Source: Opitutaceae bacterium
GTDB lineage: Bacteria > Verrucomicrobiota > Verrucomicrobiae > Opitutales > Opitutaceae
Length of the DNA stretch: 11,111 nucleotides
Direction: 5' to 3'
NCBI GenBank assembly: GCA_031266495.1
Contig: JAISAX010000523.1
Coordinates: 1 to 11,111, forward strand
Part shown: positions 1-5,634 of the stretch, one piece after another
Position numbering within the stretch: the stretch's first letter is position 1
How the letters are laid out: each line of letters opens with the position of its first letter
The notes under the pieces: generated by a model
Seen by the model: only the letters and a program-made list of their open reading frames with translations
What the model was told of the DNA's origin: nothing
Databases searched by the model: none
Position numbers and translations under genes: made by a program

Positions 1-1
1 C

Positions 2-346
2 CGACCTTCGGCGGAGGTTGCACGATGGATCAACGACTTGCGGCGCTACATGCCTCCAGTAGCGGAAGCCGGGCTAACCGCGCCCGATGCCCCCGCCGCC
101 GCGGTGATCGACACCTTTATCACCGCGCTCAACGCCCGCATCGACTACTACGCCCACGCCGCCGCCCGCCACGGCAAACGCCACGCCCCCGACGATCAAC
201 ACCCCGACGCCGCCCCCGACGCAGGCGACGAAGGCAACGCCCCCGCCCCTGCCGTCCCCGCCTCCGGCCCCGGCGAAGCCGAAATCACGATCCCCGTGCC
301 GCTCGAAGTGGACGTCACCGCCACCGCCCACACCAAAAAACCCTGA
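2..346 (+). CDS. C-terminal part of an unrecognised protein (5' end outside window)
   Basis: An open frame runs in from the left edge and stops at TGA 344-346, so this is the last 114 codons of a longer gene. The visible part starts with a probably helical segment (around WINDLRRYMPPVAEAG, then VIDTFITALNARIDYYAHAAARHGKR). It continues into a Pro/Ala/Asp-rich, low-complexity stretch and ends in a short beta-like tail (EITIPVPLEVDV). Third codon positions are strongly G/C, as in the neighbouring real genes, which supports coding. I do not recognise a family. An ATG in another frame at 25 and a TTG in this frame at 38 could be mistaken for starts, but the same frame stays open upstream to the window edge. 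No function is assigned. Confidence 0.55.
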   Translation, partial: RPSAEVARWINDLRRYMPPVAEAGLTAPDAPAAAVIDTFITALNARIDYYAHAAARHGKRHAPDDQHPDAAPDAGDEGNAPAPAVPASGPGEAEITIPVPLEVDVTATAHTKKP

Positions 347-363
347 CCCTCCCGCCCCTCCTG

Positions 364-375
364 CCCCCCCCCCCC
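364..375 (+). repeat. Poly-C tract (C12) in intergenic spacer
   Basis: Twelve consecutive C residues lie 18 nt after the stop of the upstream gene and about 80 nt before the FG-GAP gene. The surrounding 110-nt spacer is pyrimidine-rich and also holds an AT-rich patch (about 401-427). No promoter could be assigned with confidence. Homopolymers of this length are prone to slippage, so length variation between isolates is possible. Confidence 0.8.
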
Positions 376-456
376 TCCGTTCCTCGCATTCCGGCATCTC
401 GAATCTGAAATTCAAAATCTCAAATCATCCTCCCGCCTCCCATTTCCATCAGACCA

Positions 457-2562
457 ATGAAGACATCACCAAAACCAAAACCAGACCTGGAACCCAACCA
501 CGCGCCCCTGCTCCGGCAGACGCCGTTCGCCTTCGCGTTCGCGATTGTCGCCGCCGCCACGCTGGCCAATCCTCTATCGCCGCTCGCCCGCGCCAGCACC
601 CTTTTTCCCACCGACGGCGCGGAGAGTGACTACTTCGGCGTAGTGGTGAGCGCGTCCGGCCCGGGAGCGCTTGTCGGGGCTTACGGCGATGACGACGATG
701 ACAAGCAGGTCCGCGGAGCGGCCTACTATTACCAAGGGCTGGACGGGGACGGGAAGCACGGCACGGTGCCCCAGACCGTGAAACTGCTCGCCTCCGACGG
801 CGCGGCGTATGACCGCCTCGGCACATCGGTGAGCCTGTCGGGAGACAACGCGCTCGTCGGGGCTTACACCGACGGCGACCATGGACCCGACAGCGGCTCG
901 GCCTACTACTACCACGCGCTGAACACGGTGAGCGGGAACCTCACGGGCCTTACCGCGCTCGGCGACATGACCGCCACCTACCAGACCGTGAAGCTGCTTG
1001 CCAGCGACGGCGCGGAAGGAGACTACTTCGGCTATAATATGGTGGGCCTGTCGGGAGACAACGCGCTCGTCGGGGCATCCAACAATGCCGCCAACGGGAT
1101 AAGCAAGAGCGGCGCGGCCTACTACTACCAGAACCTGGACAAGGTGACGGGCAACAGCACGGGCCTTGAAACGCTCGGCACCATGAACGCCACGAACGAG
1201 ACCGTAAAGCTGGTAGCCTCCGACGGCGTGTATAACGACCAGCTCGGCCAATCGGTGAGCCTGTGGGAAGACAACGCGCTCCTCTCCGCTCACGCCCATG
1301 ACTACAACGGAGAGAACGGCAGAGGCGCAGCTTATTACTACCAAGGGCTGACCGGGAAAACCGGTCAGGAGACCGAGACCGCGAAGCTGGTCGCCTCCGA
1401 CGGCCAGGAGGGCGACTACTTCGGCAGATCGGTAAGCCTGTCGGGCGGCAACGCGCTCGTCGGGGCAGACTGGGATGACGACAATGGGCCAGACAGCGGC
1501 TCAGCCTACTACTACCAAGGGCTGGACGCAGTGAACCCGCAGGGTGGCCCGGCGGTGATCGTGACCGAGACCGCGAAGCTGCTTGCCAGCGACGGCGCGG
1601 AGAACGACTACTTTGGCCGCAAGGTGGCCCTGTCGGGAGCCAACGCGCTCGTCGGGGCATCCAACAATGCCGCCAACGGGATAAGCAAGAGCGGCGCGGC
1701 CTACTACTACCAGAGCCTGGACACGGTGGAGGGCAACCGCACGGGCCGCGAAGAACTCGGCGACGAGAACAGGAACATCACCTACGAGACGGTGAAGCTG
1801 CTCGCCTCCGACGGCGCGGCGAGCGACTCCTTTGGCGCATCGGTGAGCCTGGACGGCGACCGCTTCGTCATCGGGGCAAATCTCGCCACGGTGAACGGCG
1901 TAGCGTCCGGCAAAGCCTGGGCGGGCGACATCCGCGCCTTCACCACGCTGGACGCCGGCGACGGCGCCGCCCTGGCGACCGACGGCCTCAGCTTCGTCTC
2001 GCAGACCGACTGGATCATCGGCGAGAAAACCGCCAACAACACCGTGACCCTCACGGCGGGCGACACCGCCACCGTCACCGCCGACGGCAAGGCCGTGTAC
2101 ATCGGCCAGACCGCCGGAGCCTATAACAACACCCTCATCATCGAAGGCACGCTCACGGCCACCACCGTGTACGTGGGCGCGGACGGAGCCACCGGCAACA
2201 CCCTGCGCATCACCACCGACGCCCTCGAAAACCTCGACGTTGGCACCCTGTATCTGGACGTCGGCAATTTCCTGGAATTCGAAGACGCCGACCTCGACAT
2301 TGACCTCGAAGGCGTGGCCGCGCTCCTGGACGGCACCACCGTGCGAGTGCGGACCAGCGATGGCTGGGACACCCTCACCAGCGACAACGCCGCCACGCTG
2401 CTCGCCATGACGGGCCAGGTGGACGGCACCTGGACGCGATTCACGACATTTACCGCCCCCGCCGTGCCCGAGCCCGCCGCGTATGCGGCGTTGGCCGGGC
2501 TGACGTTGCTGGTGTATGCGGTGGCGTTGCGACGACCTCGCGGCAATCGCAATCGCGACTGA
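457..2562 (+). CDS. FG-GAP repeat (seven-unit beta-propeller) PEP-CTERM protein
   Basis: A 701-residue exported protein. Residues 1-46 are an extended signal peptide: a polar N-terminus, a hydrophobic stretch from about residue 24, and a likely cleavage site after ARA at 44-46. Seven related units begin near residues 48, 107, 177, 249, 308, 372 and 445. Each has the pattern T-x-KLLASDGA..DYFG, then VSLSGDNALVGA, then G.AYYYQ. They match FG-GAP-type repeats (FG-GAP_2-like), and seven units would close a seven-bladed beta-propeller. Asp-rich loops such as GDDDDD could bind calcium. Residues from about 505 to 665 form a beta-rich domain of Thr/Asp/Gly-rich strands. The C-terminus has VPEP near residue 670, a hydrophobic helix and an Arg-rich tail, which is a PEP-CTERM sorting signal. 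The protein is therefore a likely exosortase substrate, possibly handled by the exosortase about 6 kb downstream. Ligand and role are unknown. The start is the ATG that gives the signal peptide; no Shine-Dalgarno motif is visible. Confidence 0.9.
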   Translation: MKTSPKPKPDLEPNHAPLLRQTPFAFAFAIVAAATLANPLSPLARASTLFPTDGAESDYFGVVVSASGPGALVGAYGDDDDDKQVRGAAYYYQGLDGDGKHGTVPQTVKLLASDGAAYDRLGTSVSLSGDNALVGAYTDGDHGPDSGSAYYYHALNTVSGNLTGLTALGDMTATYQTVKLLASDGAEGDYFGYNMVGLSGDNALVGASNNAANGISKSGAAYYYQNLDKVTGNSTGLETLGTMNATNETVKLVASDGVYNDQLGQSVSLWEDNALLSAHAHDYNGENGRGAAYYYQGLTGKTGQETETAKLVASDGQEGDYFGRSVSLSGGNALVGADWDDDNGPDSGSAYYYQGLDAVNPQGGPAVIVTETAKLLASDGAENDYFGRKVALSGANALVGASNNAANGISKSGAAYYYQSLDTVEGNRTGREELGDENRNITYETVKLLASDGAASDSFGASVSLDGDRFVIGANLATVNGVASGKAWAGDIRAFTTLDAGDGAALATDGLSFVSQTDWIIGEKTANNTVTLTAGDTATVTADGKAVYIGQTAGAYNNTLIIEGTLTATTVYVGADGATGNTLRITTDALENLDVGTLYLDVGNFLEFEDADLDIDLEGVAALLDGTTVRVRTSDGWDTLTSDNAATLLAMTGQVDGTWTRFTTFTAPAVPEPAAYAALAGLTLLVYAVALRRPRGNRNRD
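1059..1132 (+). repeat. 74-nt exact direct repeat inside the FG-GAP gene (second copy 1641-1714)
   Basis: The 74 nt at 1059-1132 recur without change at 1641-1714, exactly 582 nt (194 codons) downstream and in frame. They encode the same part of repeat units 3 and 6 (from NALVGASNN to AAYYYQ). Units 2 and 5 also share close wording in the corresponding loop (PDSGSAYYY). Units 2-3 and 5-6 therefore look like copies of one block. Identity at silent positions points to recent duplication or gene conversion. Confidence 0.9.
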
Positions 2563-2692
2563 GCGGGCGGCGTCAGCCGCCTTGGCGTGCGGCACTCCTG
2601 TGCCGCTTTTGTTTTTGGCGCTTTTGGAAACGTCGATGCCTTGGGGAAAGCGGCAGAGGACTGCCGCACTCCAAGGCGGGCGTACCGCCCGC
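2563..2692. repeat. Composite inverted repeat, REP/terminator-like
   Basis: Two imperfect inverted arms of about 46 bp (2563-2609 and 2647-2692) are separated by a 37-nt loop and begin directly after the FG-GAP stop codon. Each arm contains two palindromes of its own: GGCGGC/GTCA/GCCGCC (2566-2581), GCGGCAC/TCCT/GTGCCGC (2589-2606), GCGGCAG/AGGA/CTGCCGC (2650-2667) and GGGCG/TAC/CGCCC (2678-2690). Differences between arms mostly keep pairing inside the small palindromes. The position after a stop codon suggests a transcription end or mRNA-stabilising hairpin. The build suggests a dispersed REP-like element, which only a genome-wide copy search would prove. Confidence 0.75.
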
Positions 2693-2776
2693 ACCACTCC
2701 AACGACGGTGACCCCGTGCCTGCCGTCTTGCCTCTCCGCCCGTCAGGCGATCACAGTCGCACCTTCACGCTCCGCC

Positions 2777-3049
2777 ATGGCCACCTATATCTACGAAACC
2801 ATCCCGCAAAAATCCGGGCAGAAACCCGTGTGCTTCGAAGCAAGCCAGTCGATGAAGGACAAACCGCTCACCCGCCATCCGCGCACCGGCGAGCCCGTGC
2901 GGCGCGTCATCACCGGCGGCTTCGGTTTTTACGGCGTCTCGGACGGCGACTCCCCGTCCGGCGACGGCGGCTGCTTCGGTGGCAACTGCGAAAACGCCGT
3001 CGTCAACGGCGGTCACTGCTGCGGCCCCGGTTGCGGCTGCGGCTCGTGA
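2777..3049 (+). CDS. FmdB-like small protein with Cys-rich tail
   Basis: A 90-residue protein opening with MATYIYETIPQ and continuing through MKDKPLTRHPRTGEPVRRVI. This matches the shape of FmdB/CxxC-type zinc-ribbon proteins, whose members start with a short beta strand and end the core in a PVRRVI-like segment. The usual CxxC knuckle is absent: the first half has a single Cys (VCFE). The protein instead ends in a Gly/Cys-rich tail of about 25 residues with six Cys, including HCCGPGCGCGS, which could bind metal. The family is widespread and its role is poorly known; regulation has been proposed for FmdB. The ATG was chosen because homologues start at this M-x-x-Y motif; upstream codons in the same frame fall in the inverted repeat and look non-coding. 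The gene converges on the pyrophosphohydrolase gene, with 18 nt between the stops. Confidence 0.75.
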   Translation: MATYIYETIPQKSGQKPVCFEASQSMKDKPLTRHPRTGEPVRRVITGGFGFYGVSDGDSPSGDGGCFGGNCENAVVNGGHCCGPGCGCGS

Positions 3050-3067
3050 GCCGGGGAGCCGGGCGGC

Positions 3068-3442
3068 TCACAGCTCCGTGTATTTCGCCGACCGCCCCCG
3101 GGCCTTCTCTACCGGATATTTTCGGGCGTTGCGCTCCATCTTCGTCTCGATGGCGGCGGCCACGTCGATGCCGGTGACGTTGGCGAACTCCAGCGCGTAG
3201 ATCACCACATCCGCCAGCTCCTCCTCGATCCTGGCGCGCCTTGCCGGATCGGTGGCCACCGTGCGCGAGGCATCCGAAGACTCCCACAAAAAATGCTCCA
3301 TCAACTCGCCCGCCTCCGCCGCCAGCGCCATGCTCAGGTTTTTCGGCGCGTGAAACTGCTCCCACTCGCGTTCGCGGGCGAAAGCGAGCACGCGGGTCTT
3401 GATCTCGGCAAGGGTCGTTGAGGAGTCGGCAAGGCGGGACAT
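3068..3442 (-). CDS. MazG-like nucleotide pyrophosphohydrolase
   Basis: A 124-residue all-alpha protein of the MazG-like/RS21-C6 (dCTP pyrophosphatase-like) group. These enzymes hydrolyse nucleoside triphosphates, often modified or non-canonical ones, to the monophosphate and pyrophosphate, cleaning the cytoplasmic nucleotide pool. The metal-binding pattern is visible: E43-x-x-E46 in EAGELMEHFLW and E75-x-x-D78 in EEELADVVIYAL. The later KMERNARKYPVEKARG is also typical of the family, and the length fits single-domain members. The frame is open further upstream, but ATG 3440-3442 (MSRLADSS) gives the usual family length, and the 38 extra residues are Arg-rich and dissimilar. The exact substrate cannot be told from sequence. 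The gene is monocistronic and convergent with the FmdB-like gene. Confidence 0.88.
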   Translation of the reverse strand: MSRLADSSTTLAEIKTRVLAFAREREWEQFHAPKNLSMALAAEAGELMEHFLWESSDASRTVATDPARRARIEEELADVVIYALEFANVTGIDVAAAIETKMERNARKYPVEKARGRSAKYTEL

Positions 3443-3497
3443 GCCGCGCAGCCTGCCCGATCGCCGCCTGCGCGACAAAACTTTTCCGACATCGAAC

Positions 3498-3513
3498 TTG
3501 GCACGGAGCCTGC
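3498..3513 (+). promoter_or_regulatory. Candidate sigma-54 (-24/-12) promoter
   Basis: TTGGCACGGAGCCTGC fits the sigma-54 consensus YTGGCACGrNNNTTGCW with correct GG-to-GC spacing; the mismatches are C for the first T of the -12 box and G at the final W. Transcription would start near 3525 on the plus strand, ahead of a possible 51-codon frame (3543-3698) and, after a long leader, the Hsp20 gene at 3879. No upstream activator site was identified, so this is a motif match only. Confidence 0.4.
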
Positions 3514-3542
3514 GTTGTGCATGTTCAGCCGCCGTTCCGGAA

Positions 3543-3698
3543 ATGTTCACGACCACCCAGCCTCACCGCATCATCGCCCGCGTCGGCACTTCGATTACGA
3601 AGGCTGTCGCCCGTGGCTGCGCCGTGAAGTGTCGTGTTCAACACTCTTCCAAATCCTGGAACAGGCACGGTCGCCGCCCGGGTCTGACACCGCTCTGA
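3543..3698 (+). CDS. Possible small protein of 51 residues (doubtful)
   Basis: ATG 3543-3545 opens a 51-codon frame beginning MFTTTQPHRIIARVGTSITK, rich in basic residues. The first half uses G/C-ending codons much as nearby genes do; the second half does not. It lies about 18 nt after the predicted start site of the sigma-54 candidate. There is no clear ribosome-binding site and no family is recognised. The 3443-3878 gap may equally be non-coding leader and promoter DNA. Confidence 0.2.
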   Translation: MFTTTQPHRIIARVGTSITKAVARGCAVKCRVQHSSKSWNRHGRRPGLTPL

Positions 3699-3719
3699 GT
3701 TTTTTCCGCAACGCCGGAT

Positions 3720-3777
3720 AACGCTCGCAAGGACTGTCAGACCAGGGGGCCGCAAACAAAGGCCCGCGAGGAGCGTT
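3720..3777 (+). promoter_or_regulatory. Possible structured leader upstream of Hsp20
   Basis: This 58-nt stretch, about 100 nt before the Hsp20 start, can fold on itself. AACGCTC (3720-3726) can pair with GAGCGTT (3771-3777), or CTCGC (3724-3728) with GCGAG (3766-3770). Inside lies GGGCC (3747-3751) with GGCCC (3761-3765). The first two pairings are mutually exclusive. No T-run follows, so it is not an obvious terminator. The role is unknown. Confidence 0.25.
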
Positions 3778-3878
3778 TCCGCCCTGTCATTTCACCCGTT
3801 CGTCACCCGTCCGCCATCTTTCCGGCACCTCCGACCATCACCCTTCACCTTTATATCGAAACCGAAACCGCTTTTCCC

Positions 3879-4280
3879 ATGAACACGATCATCCATCCGC
3901 TGAAGCCCGCCGCCCGTCGTCCCCGCAGCAGCCCGGTTGTCGCCCCCGCCGACCACCGCAAGCCGCACTACGACTGCACCGAGCAGGCGGACGCCATCGC
4001 CCTCTCGATTTTCCTGCCCAACGTGGAACCGCTCGGCGTCGAGTTCAAGGTGCGCGGCCCCGACCTCATCCTCACCGCGCGCAAGCGCCATCTCGTGCGC
4101 GTCAACTGGCGCGCCGCCCACCTCGAGGGCGCGGAGCACGATTACGAACTCCACCTGCGCCTCGGCTACGGGCTCGATTACGACGCCCTGCGCGCCGGGA
4201 TCGAAGGCGACCTGCTCAAGGTCGTCATCCCGAAGCGCATGACCACCGCCGAGGAACTGCGCGCCGCCGCCGCGGCCTGA
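3879..4280 (+). CDS. Hsp20/alpha-crystallin family small heat-shock protein
   Basis: A 133-residue protein whose residues from about 29 to 118 form an alpha-crystallin domain. Short beta strands include ALSIFLPNVEPLGVEFKV and DLILTARKR, a long loop follows, and the domain ends in the LLKVVIPKR strand typical of Hsp20 proteins. These are ATP-independent cytoplasmic chaperones that hold unfolding proteins in soluble oligomers. The N-terminal arm is short and basic, with Pro/Arg. No clear I-x-I anchor is seen after the domain; the chain ends in an Ala-rich helix (EELRAAAAA), so the oligomer may differ from classical members. The start has no Shine-Dalgarno motif. The gene converges on the MFS gene with only 8 nt between the stops. 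A candidate sigma-54 site and a foldable leader lie upstream. Confidence 0.85.
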   Translation: MNTIIHPLKPAARRPRSSPVVAPADHRKPHYDCTEQADAIALSIFLPNVEPLGVEFKVRGPDLILTARKRHLVRVNWRAAHLEGAEHDYELHLRLGYGLDYDALRAGIEGDLLKVVIPKRMTTAEELRAAAAA

Positions 4281-4288
4281 CTCTGCCA

Positions 4289-5506
4289 TCACCGCTCCGC
4301 CGGCGCATGCCGCATGCCCTTCAGCAGCGGCAGCATCAGCACCGGCGCGATCACCGACACCGCGATGCCCCAGCGCAAGTCGCTCCGGTCGGCCACCCAC
4401 CCGACGACCCACGGCATGAGGATGCCGCCCGCATTGCCCAGCGCCGCCAGCGCGCCAAACATGCTCGCGCCACCGTCCGGATAACGGTCCGCCGTCACCG
4501 CCAGCGTTGTCGGCCACAGGCAACTCCCGGTGAAACCCGCGAGCACGCAACACGCCAGCGCCACCCACCCGACCGGGAAAAAGCAGCCGAGCACAAACAA
4601 CACCGCCGTTGACGCGCAGCCCCACGCCATGATGACAAACGGATTCCACCTCCCCCCCCCCGCGCCCCCCGCCACGCCTCCCGCCACGCCCACGGCCATG
4701 CGCCCCAGCGCCATCGCCACGGAAAACAATAACAACGCAAGGCTCCCTGTCGTCGCCGAAAACCCGAGCGTGGTCTCCGCGTAGGCCGGCAGCCACTGCG
4801 CGAGACCCAACTCCGTGGCTCCGCCCAGGAAGATCGCGACCATCGCCGCCACGAACCAGCGCCGCCGCGCCAACACTGTCATCGGCGTGCGCGCCGCGCC
4901 ATCCGTGGTCATTGCGGGGAAACGCAACATCGCGAACGCGCCCATCAGCACGACCGGCATGGGCAGCAACACCAGGCACGCCCCGCGCCAGCCGAACCCC
5001 GCGCGCAACGCCACCGTGCCGATCAGGATCGTGACGGCCGCGCCCACGCAGTAAAACGAGTGCAGCCAGTTCATCGCCACCGCGCGCCGGTGCGGGTTGA
5101 TCGCCGCCACCACCGGGCTGAGCACCATGTCCAGCAAGCCCGACCCGAATCCGAGAAAGAAAAACCCCGTGCCCAGCGACGAGTAACCGGGCGCGAACGC
5201 CATGCCGAGCAGACTCGCCGCGATGAGCGCGTTGCCCAGTTGTGCAAAAAGCTTCGCGCCCCACCGGTCCGCCAGCGGCCCCGTGATGACGATACCGGAA
5301 ACCAGCCCGCCAAACGCGCACGCGCCGAGCCGGCCCAGTTGCTCCTGAGTGAGCCCCGCCTCGCCGCCGTAAAGCCGTCCGAGCGTGGTGAGGAAGACCG
5401 GCAGCAGGTTGATGCCGATGGAGAGACTCATCATCGCTCCATAACAAAAACCCGTGAGCAGACGGGCATGAGGGAAACGGGCGGGTGCGGATGCAGGCGC
5501 GGACAT
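4289..5506 (-). CDS. MFS transporter, probably FHS-like sugar/H+ symporter type
   Basis: A 405-residue integral membrane protein with a hydrophobicity pattern fitting 12 helices. MFS motif A-like GPLADRWGAK (76-85) follows helix 2. NWLHSFYCVGA (146-156) resembles the conserved N-x-x-H-x-F-x-x-G segment of FHS permeases such as FucP and GlcP, and ELGLAQWLPAY in the second half resembles their helix 7 signature. The protein would carry a small solute, perhaps a sugar, across the inner membrane with a proton; the substrate is not predictable. ATG 5504-5506 is used because a short Ala/Pro-rich cytoplasmic lead precedes helix 1. A G10 tract (coding strand) encodes Gly-rich residues near 282-286 between predicted helices 8 and 9. 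The gene diverges from the VIT/vWA gene, with 128 nt between the starts. Confidence 0.88.
   Translation of the reverse strand: MSAPASAPARFPHARLLTGFCYGAMMSLSIGINLLPVFLTTLGRLYGGEAGLTQEQLGRLGACAFGGLVSGIVITGPLADRWGAKLFAQLGNALIAASLLGMAFAPGYSSLGTGFFFLGFGSGLLDMVLSPVVAAINPHRRAVAMNWLHSFYCVGAAVTILIGTVALRAGFGWRGACLVLLPMPVVLMGAFAMLRFPAMTTDGAARTPMTVLARRRWFVAAMVAIFLGGATELGLAQWLPAYAETTLGFSATTGSLALLLFSVAMALGRMAVGVAGGVAGGAGGGRWNPFVIMAWGCASTAVLFVLGCFFPVGWVALACCVLAGFTGSCLWPTTLAVTADRYPDGGASMFGALAALGNAGGILMPWVVGWVADRSDLRWGIAVSVIAPVLMLPLLKGMRHAPAER
4652..4661 (+). repeat. C10 tract (G10 in the coding strand of the MFS gene)
   Basis: Ten C residues on the plus strand lie inside the MFS coding region and encode part of a Gly-rich loop. 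A change of one or two bases would shift the frame and truncate the transporter after roughly 280 residues. The tract is therefore a possible slippage switch. Whether its length actually varies cannot be seen from one sequence. Confidence 0.75.
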
Positions 5507-5583
5507 GAATGGAAACCGCCCAGCAAACGCCCGCCACCCGGAAACAGGAAGAGCAAAAGAGCCGTCGCCGATTTCATCCTCTT

Positions 5584-5610
5584 TTCACGTCCGCTTCACA
5601 CAGGTTTCAC
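5584..5610 (+). promoter_or_regulatory. Three TTCAC repeats at 11-bp spacing upstream of the VIT/vWA gene
   Basis: TTCAC occurs at 5584-5588, 5595-5599 and 5606-5610, exactly one helical turn apart, 25-51 nt before the start codon of the VIT/vWA gene. Equally phased direct repeats are the usual binding pattern of OmpR/PhoB-type response regulators. The site sits in the 128-nt divergent region and could serve either gene. No confident -35/-10 pair was found. Confidence 0.4.
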
Positions 5611-5634
5611 GGACCTGCGCGACAATCCGCGCCC

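Noticed and set aside
775..1850. Regular repeats that could suggest a CRISPR-like or satellite array
   Set aside because: The units are 59-73 codons long, in frame and protein-coding; they are FG-GAP repeats.
1501..2697. Long minus-strand open frame opposite the FG-GAP gene and the inverted repeat
   Set aside because: It mirrors the repeat gene and runs through the non-coding palindromes; no recognisable domain.
3720..3777. CIRCE operator upstream of Hsp20 (inverted half-sites)
   Set aside because: The half-sites AACGCTC/GAGCGTT are 44 nt apart, not 9, and do not match TTAGCACTC/GAGTGCTAA.
3792..5537. Long open frame on the minus strand covering the Hsp20 and MFS genes
   Set aside because: It is out of frame with the MFS protein, whose membrane helices and FHS-like motifs appear only in the frame 4289-5506.
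5509..5634. Upstream extension of the VIT/vWA reading frame
   Set aside because: The 42 extra residues are polar and would bury the signal peptide; they also cover the TTCAC array and the MFS promoter region.
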